Of a DNA stretch of 9,390 bases, positions 6,151-9,390 are shown in pieces (positions within the stretch are counted from its first letter, which is position 1; each line of letters starts with the position of its first letter). The notes beneath the pieces were generated by a model. That model was not told the origin of the DNA and did not search any database. It saw only the letters and a program-made list of their open reading frames with translations. The position numbers and the translations under genes are program-made. The stretch lies in assembly GCA_013821865.1 (NCBI GenBank), contig PNJM01000078.1, positions 1 to 9,390 of the forward strand, written 5' to 3'. The stretch is from Rhodocyclaceae bacterium. Its GTDB lineage: Bacteria > Pseudomonadota > Gammaproteobacteria > Burkholderiales > Rhodocyclaceae.

Positions 6151-6872
6151 TTCTTGAACATCCGATAGCCGCTGATCATGGTCGACAGCATGCTCTGGCG
6201 GCCCATGATGTCCTCGCGGATCGCCGCATAGACATGGAAGATCACGAACAGCACGATCACCCACATGCCGAGGTGGTGCCAGGTATGCACATCCTGCGAC
6301 TGGCCGAAGAGCGGGATCACCCAGCTGGTGAACAGGGTGTGGGCCCAGTGGCCGGCCTGCGCGCCTTCGCCGTAGAGGGCGAAGCCGGTGACCATCATGA
6401 ATACCCCTGTCACGACGACGCCGAAGAACATGGATATCCGCGCCAGCGGGTTGTGGCCGACGTAGCGGTTCGGATAGGGGCGCAGGAAGGCGTACCACTT
6501 GAGCATCGAGATCAGCTCGCGCCAGTACGGCCCGGTCAGGATCGGCACCGAGAATATCTCTCGCGCGTGGTCGTTGCCGGCGATGGCCCAGTAGATGCGC
6601 GCGAGGAAACCGACCGCGAGGATGTAGCCGGCGGCAAAATGAGCGAAGCGGATGTAGCCGAAGAGGAAGGCGCTGCTTGCCTCGCCCGAGAGCGACGGCG
6701 GCGGCGAGCCGATCAGGTAGCCGCTCGCCGCCAGCACGGTGATCGCCAGCGCGTTGACCCAGTGCCAGATGCGCACCGGCGCCTCATACACGTACATGGA
6801 CTTGAGGACGGGCGCCTGCAATACCGCGGCATCGTCGACGCCGGTGGCGCTGGAAACTCCGTGGGTGGTCAT
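6147..6872 (-). CDS. hupC: HupC, Ni/Fe-hydrogenase b-type cytochrome subunit
   Basis: 241 residues. This integral membrane di-haem cytochrome b anchors HupSL and carries electrons from H2 to quinone. Seen: four hydrophobic segments, roughly residues 38-55, 76-98, 145-172 and 198-222. Candidate haem ligands are His37 (RIWHWVNAL), His78 (IRFAHFAAGY), His199/His200 (HTWHHLGMW) and His213 (VIFHVYAAI), all matching the HyaC/HupC pattern. The ATG at 6872 is preferred: GGAGG lies 8 nt upstream and the conserved SMYVYEAPVRIWHW follows after a short cytoplasmic leader. In-frame ATGs upstream (for example 6920) lack Shine-Dalgarno sequences and would add unconserved residues. The Shine-Dalgarno sequence is inside an 8-bp stem. 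The stop overlaps hupD. Confidence 0.95.
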   Translation of the reverse strand: MTTHGVSSATGVDDAAVLQAPVLKSMYVYEAPVRIWHWVNALAITVLAASGYLIGSPPPSLSGEASSAFLFGYIRFAHFAAGYILAVGFLARIYWAIAGNDHAREIFSVPILTGPYWRELISMLKWYAFLRPYPNRYVGHNPLARISMFFGVVVTGVFMMVTGFALYGEGAQAGHWAHTLFTSWVIPLFGQSQDVHTWHHLGMWVIVLFVIFHVYAAIREDIMGRQSMLSTMISGYRMFKK

Positions 6873-7057
6873 GGCCTCTGCCTCCGAAGGGCCGCCCCGA
6901 GGAGGCAGCTTGTCACACATGGAAGCCGTGCCGGGCACGGCTGAACAATCGTCACCCCTTTCCTCGGAAAACGCCTTAGCGTTTCAGTGAAGGCTAATAC
7001 CTGCGCAGCAGGTGTTATGCCGGAACTAAAAGGGGCCGGGGGATAGGTTGTCCTCAT
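6869..7057 (-). CDS. Possible 62-aa bridging ORF between hupL and hupC (not recognised)
   Basis: An ATG two nt after the hupL stop opens a 62-codon frame whose TGA overlaps the hupC ATG (ATGA). It thus fills the interval exactly. An AAGG lies 10 nt upstream, inside the end of hupL. The product, starting MRTTYPPAPFSS, is rich in Arg, Pro and Ala with a few Cys; I recognise no family, and its composition does not argue strongly for a real protein. The frame is also open far back into hupL, so its length may be chance in GC-rich DNA. If used, it would probably act as a coupling frame feeding ribosomes through the hairpin before hupC. The interval holds nothing else recognisable apart from stem-loops. 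Confidence 0.25.
   Translation of the reverse strand: MRTTYPPAPFSSGITPAAQVLAFTETLRRFPRKGVTIVQPCPARLPCVTSCLLGAALRRQRP
6878..6908 (-). promoter_or_regulatory. Stem-loop that sequesters the hupC Shine-Dalgarno sequence
   Basis: In the mRNA, CTGCCTCC (6908-6901) pairs perfectly with GGAGGCAG (6885-6878) across a 15-nt GC-rich loop that can itself form a short GGG/CCC stem. The 3' arm contains GGAGG, which sits 8 nt before the hupC ATG. Folding would hide the ribosome-binding site. Ribosomes arriving from upstream through the 62-codon bridging frame could open it. Confidence 0.55.
6924..6942 (-). repeat. Perfect 8-bp inverted repeat in the hupL-hupC interval
   Basis: AGCCGTGC and GCACGGCT are separated by 3 nt, giving a GC-rich hairpin in the message. 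No T-run follows, so it is not a classic terminator. It lies just upstream of the stem that covers the hupC ribosome-binding site. Confidence 0.5.
6969..6984 (-). repeat. Inverted repeat AAACGC/GCGTTT in the hupL-hupC interval
   Basis: A perfect 6-bp stem with a 4-nt loop. On the minus strand it is followed by TTCC rather than a long T-run, so termination would be weak at best. It may form part of a series of stem-loops protecting the 3' end of a hupSL message. Confidence 0.4.
6995..7017 (-). repeat. Inverted repeat after hupL (core ACCTGC/GCAGGT)
   Basis: A 6-bp perfect core with a 3-nt loop extends past one mismatch by three further pairs, giving arms of about 10 nt. It starts some 43 nt after the hupL stop and is the first of the stem-loops between hupL and hupC. 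Confidence 0.45.
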
Positions 7058-7059
7058 GT

Positions 7060-8850
7060 TTAGCGTACCTTCACCGAAGCCATCTCGGCCCCGTCCGGGC
7101 TCATGACATGGGTCGAGCAGGCCAGGCAGGGGTCGAAGCTGTGGATGGTGCGCAGGATTTCCAGCGGCTCGTCGGCCTTGGCCATGGGCGTGTTCATGAG
7201 CGAGGCCTCGAAGGCGCCGATCTGCCCCTTGCCGTCGCGCGGGCTGCCGTTCCAGGTGGTCGGCACGACGCACTGGTAGTTGTCGATCCGGCCGTCCTTG
7301 ATCCTGATCCAGTGGCCGAGCGCGCCGCGCGGCGCCTCGGTGAAGCCGGCGCCCTTGACCTCCTTCGGCCAGGTGGCCGGATCCCATTTCTCGATGTTGG
7401 CGGTGGTGGAGTCGCCGGCCTTGATGTTGGCGATCAGCTTGTCGTGGAAGTAGGCGAGCTTGTGCGCCGCCCACTGGCATTCGAGGCCGCGCGCCGCGGT
7501 GCGGCCGAGCGTGGAGAACAGCGCGGCGAGCGGCACGTCGAGCTTCTTCAGCACCATGTCCACCGGCTCCTTGAACTCGGGGTTCTTCTGCACGTAGCCG
7601 ATGATGTAGCGCGCCAGCGGGCCGACCTCCATGGCGTGGCCGCGCCAGCGCGGCGCCTTGATCCAGGAGTACTTGGCCGCCTCGTCCAGCTCCTTGATGC
7701 TGGTCTTCGTCCCCTTGGCGTTCCCGCCCAGCGCGAAGTTCGGTTCGGTGACGCCGTCGAAGGGATGCAGGCCCTTGGCCTCGTTCGAATACTTGTACCA
7801 CGAGTGCGTGACGAATTCCTGGATCTGCTCCGGGTCCTTCAGGTCGACCTCGTGCACCCGGGTGAGGTCGCCGTCGATGATGGCGCCGTGCGGCAGCAGC
7901 AGGTTCTTCGCCGAATAGTCGTTGGCGCGGTCGGGGATGTCGCCGTAGGAGAGCACCGACTTCGACGACAGTCCGCCGCCGTGCAGCCAGCCCTTGTAGA
8001 ACGAGGCGATGGCCAGCAGGTCGGGGATGTAGACCTGCTCGGTGAACTCGATCGAGCGGTCGATAATGCTCTTCACCAGGTTCAGCCGCTCCATGTTGAT
8101 GGCGCCGACCGCCCCCGTGTCGTGCACGTTGATGGCGCAGGGCATGCCGCCGACCAGCCAGTTCGGGTGCGGGTTCTTGCCGCCGAAGATGGTGTGGATC
8201 TTGACGATCTCCTTCTGGAAATCGAGCGCCTCGAGATAATGCGCGACCGCCATCAGGTTGGCTTCCGGCGGCAGCTTGTAGGCCGGGTTGCCCCAGTAGC
8301 CGTTCATGAAGGGGCCGAGCTGGCCCGATTCGACGAATTTCTTCAGGCGGTTCTGCAGGTCGCGGAAATAGCCGGGCGAGGACAGCGGCCAGGCGGAAAT
8401 GCTCTGCGCCAGCTCGGAGGTGCGCTTCGGGTCGGCCTTCAGCGCCGAGATGACGTCGACCCAGTCGAGCGCGTGCAGGTGGTAGAAGTGCACCAGGTGG
8501 TCGTGCACCTGCAGGGTCAGCTGCATCATGTTGCGGATGGTGTTGGCGTTCTCCGGAATCTTGATGGCCAGCGCGTCTTCCACCGCGCGCACCGAGGTCA
8601 GCGCATGGGTGCCGGTGCACACGCCGCAGATGCGCTCGGTGAAGGCCCAGGCATCGCGCGGATCGCGGCCCCTGAGGATGACTTCGAGGCCGCGCCACAT
8701 GGTGCCGGTGGACACCGCGTTGCGGATGACGTTGTCGGCATCGAGGTTCACCTCGACGCGCAGGTGTCCTTCGATGCGGCAGACCGGATCGACGACGACG
8801 CGCTTGCCGCTATTGTCGAGCTTGAAGCCCTGTGTCTCATACACGCCCAT
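7060..8850 (-). CDS. hupL: Uptake [NiFe]-hydrogenase large subunit HupL
   Basis: 596 residues, the normal size for group 1 large subunits (HoxG/HyaB/HupL). It holds the Ni-Fe(CN)2CO active site that splits H2 on the periplasmic side of the membrane. Seen: Cys75/Cys78 in [10 protein letters not shown] and Cys575/Cys578 in DPCLACSTH, the four Ni ligands. The precursor continues 15 residues past His581 (starting VMSPDGAEM); this peptide is cut off by HupD once nickel is in place. Val77 and Leu125 sit at the gas-channel positions, as in catalytic enzymes. It has no export signal and would be carried through the Tat system bound to HupS. GGGAGG lies 9 nt before the ATG, and the hupS stop is 2 nt upstream of the ATG. 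Confidence 0.98.
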   Translation of the reverse strand: MGVYETQGFKLDNSGKRVVVDPVCRIEGHLRVEVNLDADNVIRNAVSTGTMWRGLEVILRGRDPRDAWAFTERICGVCTGTHALTSVRAVEDALAIKIPENANTIRNMMQLTLQVHDHLVHFYHLHALDWVDVISALKADPKRTSELAQSISAWPLSSPGYFRDLQNRLKKFVESGQLGPFMNGYWGNPAYKLPPEANLMAVAHYLEALDFQKEIVKIHTIFGGKNPHPNWLVGGMPCAINVHDTGAVGAINMERLNLVKSIIDRSIEFTEQVYIPDLLAIASFYKGWLHGGGLSSKSVLSYGDIPDRANDYSAKNLLLPHGAIIDGDLTRVHEVDLKDPEQIQEFVTHSWYKYSNEAKGLHPFDGVTEPNFALGGNAKGTKTSIKELDEAAKYSWIKAPRWRGHAMEVGPLARYIIGYVQKNPEFKEPVDMVLKKLDVPLAALFSTLGRTAARGLECQWAAHKLAYFHDKLIANIKAGDSTTANIEKWDPATWPKEVKGAGFTEAPRGALGHWIRIKDGRIDNYQCVVPTTWNGSPRDGKGQIGAFEASLMNTPMAKADEPLEILRTIHSFDPCLACSTHVMSPDGAEMASVKVR

Positions 8851-8852
8851 AT

Positions 8853-9390
8853 CTACTTGCCTCCCAGGTTCTCTGCAGTGTGATCGACGCGCGCGTGCTT
8901 GATGGCTGAAACCGCCGCGTGCGCCGCCACTGCGGCGCCGGCGACCGCCGCCGCCGTGCCGCCGACCTTGTCGGCGTTCGCCTCGACGCCGAACTGCTTG
9001 ATGTGGGTCAGGCGGTCGTAGAACGAGCCCTTGTCCCAGAAGCCGTCCTCGGAGCAGCCGATGCAGCCGTGGCCGGAGGCGATGGGGAAGGAGACGCCGC
9101 CGTTCCAGCGCGTCGTCGAACAGGCGTTGTAGGTGGTCGGCCCCTTGCAGCCCATCTTGTAGAGGCAGTAGCCGCGGCGCGCCGCGTCGTCGTCCCATTC
9201 CTCGACGAACTGGCCGGCGTCGAAGTGCGGCCGGCGATAGCACTTGTCGTGGATGCGCTGGCCGTAGAACATCTTCGGCCGGCCCTGGCGGTCCAACTCG
9301 GGAATGCGGTCGAAGGTCAGCATGTAGGTGACGACGCCGGTCATCACCTCGGCGATCGGCGGGCAGCCCGGCACCTTGATGATGGGCTTG
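8853..9390 (-). CDS. hupS: Uptake [NiFe]-hydrogenase small subunit HupS, C-terminal half only
   Basis: Partial: the last 178 codons are visible, and the Tat signal and N-terminal cluster residues lie beyond the right edge. This subunit relays electrons from the active site to HupC through three Fe-S clusters. Seen: VPGCPPI with the last proximal-cluster Cys; [15 protein letters not shown] and [10 protein letters not shown] with the His and three Cys of the distal cluster; and TYNAC and GHGCIGC with medial-cluster ligands. The tail contains an Ala/Val-rich hydrophobic segment (roughly [20 protein letters not shown]), the C-terminal membrane anchor that docks on HupC. The gene order suggests an oxygen-tolerant group 1d enzyme, but the two extra proximal Cys that would prove it are outside the window. 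Confidence 0.97.
   Translation of the reverse strand, partial: KPIIKVPGCPPIAEVMTGVVTYMLTFDRIPELDRQGRPKMFYGQRIHDKCYRRPHFDAGQFVEEWDDDAARRGYCLYKMGCKGPTTYNACSTTRWNGGVSFPIASGHGCIGCSEDGFWDKGSFYDRLTHIKQFGVEANADKVGGTAAAVAGAAVAAHAAVSAIKHARVDHTAENLGGK

Noticed and set aside
6147..6938. Longer hupC starting from upstream in-frame ATG codons
   Set aside because: Those starts lack Shine-Dalgarno sequences, and the added residues (such as MCDKLPPRGG) are unlike the family; the ATG at 6872 has GGAGG at 8 nt.
7048..8883. 611-codon open frame on the plus strand opposite hupL
   Set aside because: It is exactly antisense to a gene with clear hydrogenase motifs, and its product is low-complexity and rich in Arg, Val and Gly. 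Long antisense frames are expected in GC-rich coding DNA.

Overview
The window carries most of an uptake [NiFe]-hydrogenase operon, read entirely on the minus strand (right to left), followed by a Fic-family gene on the same strand. The GC-rich hydrogenase genes, the hupSLCDFGHI gene order and the HoxG/HoxC-like proteins point to a proteobacterium. A betaproteobacterium (Rhodocyclales/Burkholderiales-like) is my best guess from general resemblance; nothing in the window fixes the taxon.

Right part (9390 to about 5235): C-terminal half of the small subunit hupS, the large subunit hupL, the di-haem cytochrome b hupC, the maturation protease hupD and the HypC-like chaperone hupF. Together these encode the membrane-bound enzyme that oxidises H2 in the periplasm and passes electrons to the quinone pool, plus large-subunit maturation factors. 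The genes nearly all touch or overlap. The exception is a 187-nt hupL-hupC interval, which holds several stem-loops (one covering the hupC Shine-Dalgarno sequence) and a 62-codon open frame bridging the two genes exactly.

Middle (5242 to 3603): hupG, hupH and the rubredoxin hupI, accessory genes for small-subunit maturation and oxygen protection. After hupI comes a 35-codon frame that looks like the N-terminus of the HybE/HupJ chaperone, cut short. The operon thus seems to have lost the rest of hupJ, and hupK and hyp genes are not seen where they often follow.

Left-middle (3558 to 1112): hupU and hupV, the two subunits of a cytoplasmic H2-sensing regulatory hydrogenase. The assignment rests on a missing Tat signal, a CGICSVSQ motif, bulky Ile62/Phe110 gas-channel residues and a large subunit ending at its last metal-site His. 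The partner kinase (HupT/HoxJ) and regulator (HupR/HoxA) are not in the window.

Left end (1111 to 1): a 161-nt spacer with three tandem 11-nt repeats containing TTCAC-N6-TTCAC (the CreB/Blr-type tag), then a fic gene for a self-inhibited AMP-transferase, running off the left edge. Its base composition is less GC-rich than the hup genes, so the hydrogenase locus probably ends here.

No rRNA, tRNA, CRISPR array, transposase or integrase was seen, and no gene-free stretch exceeds 300 bases.
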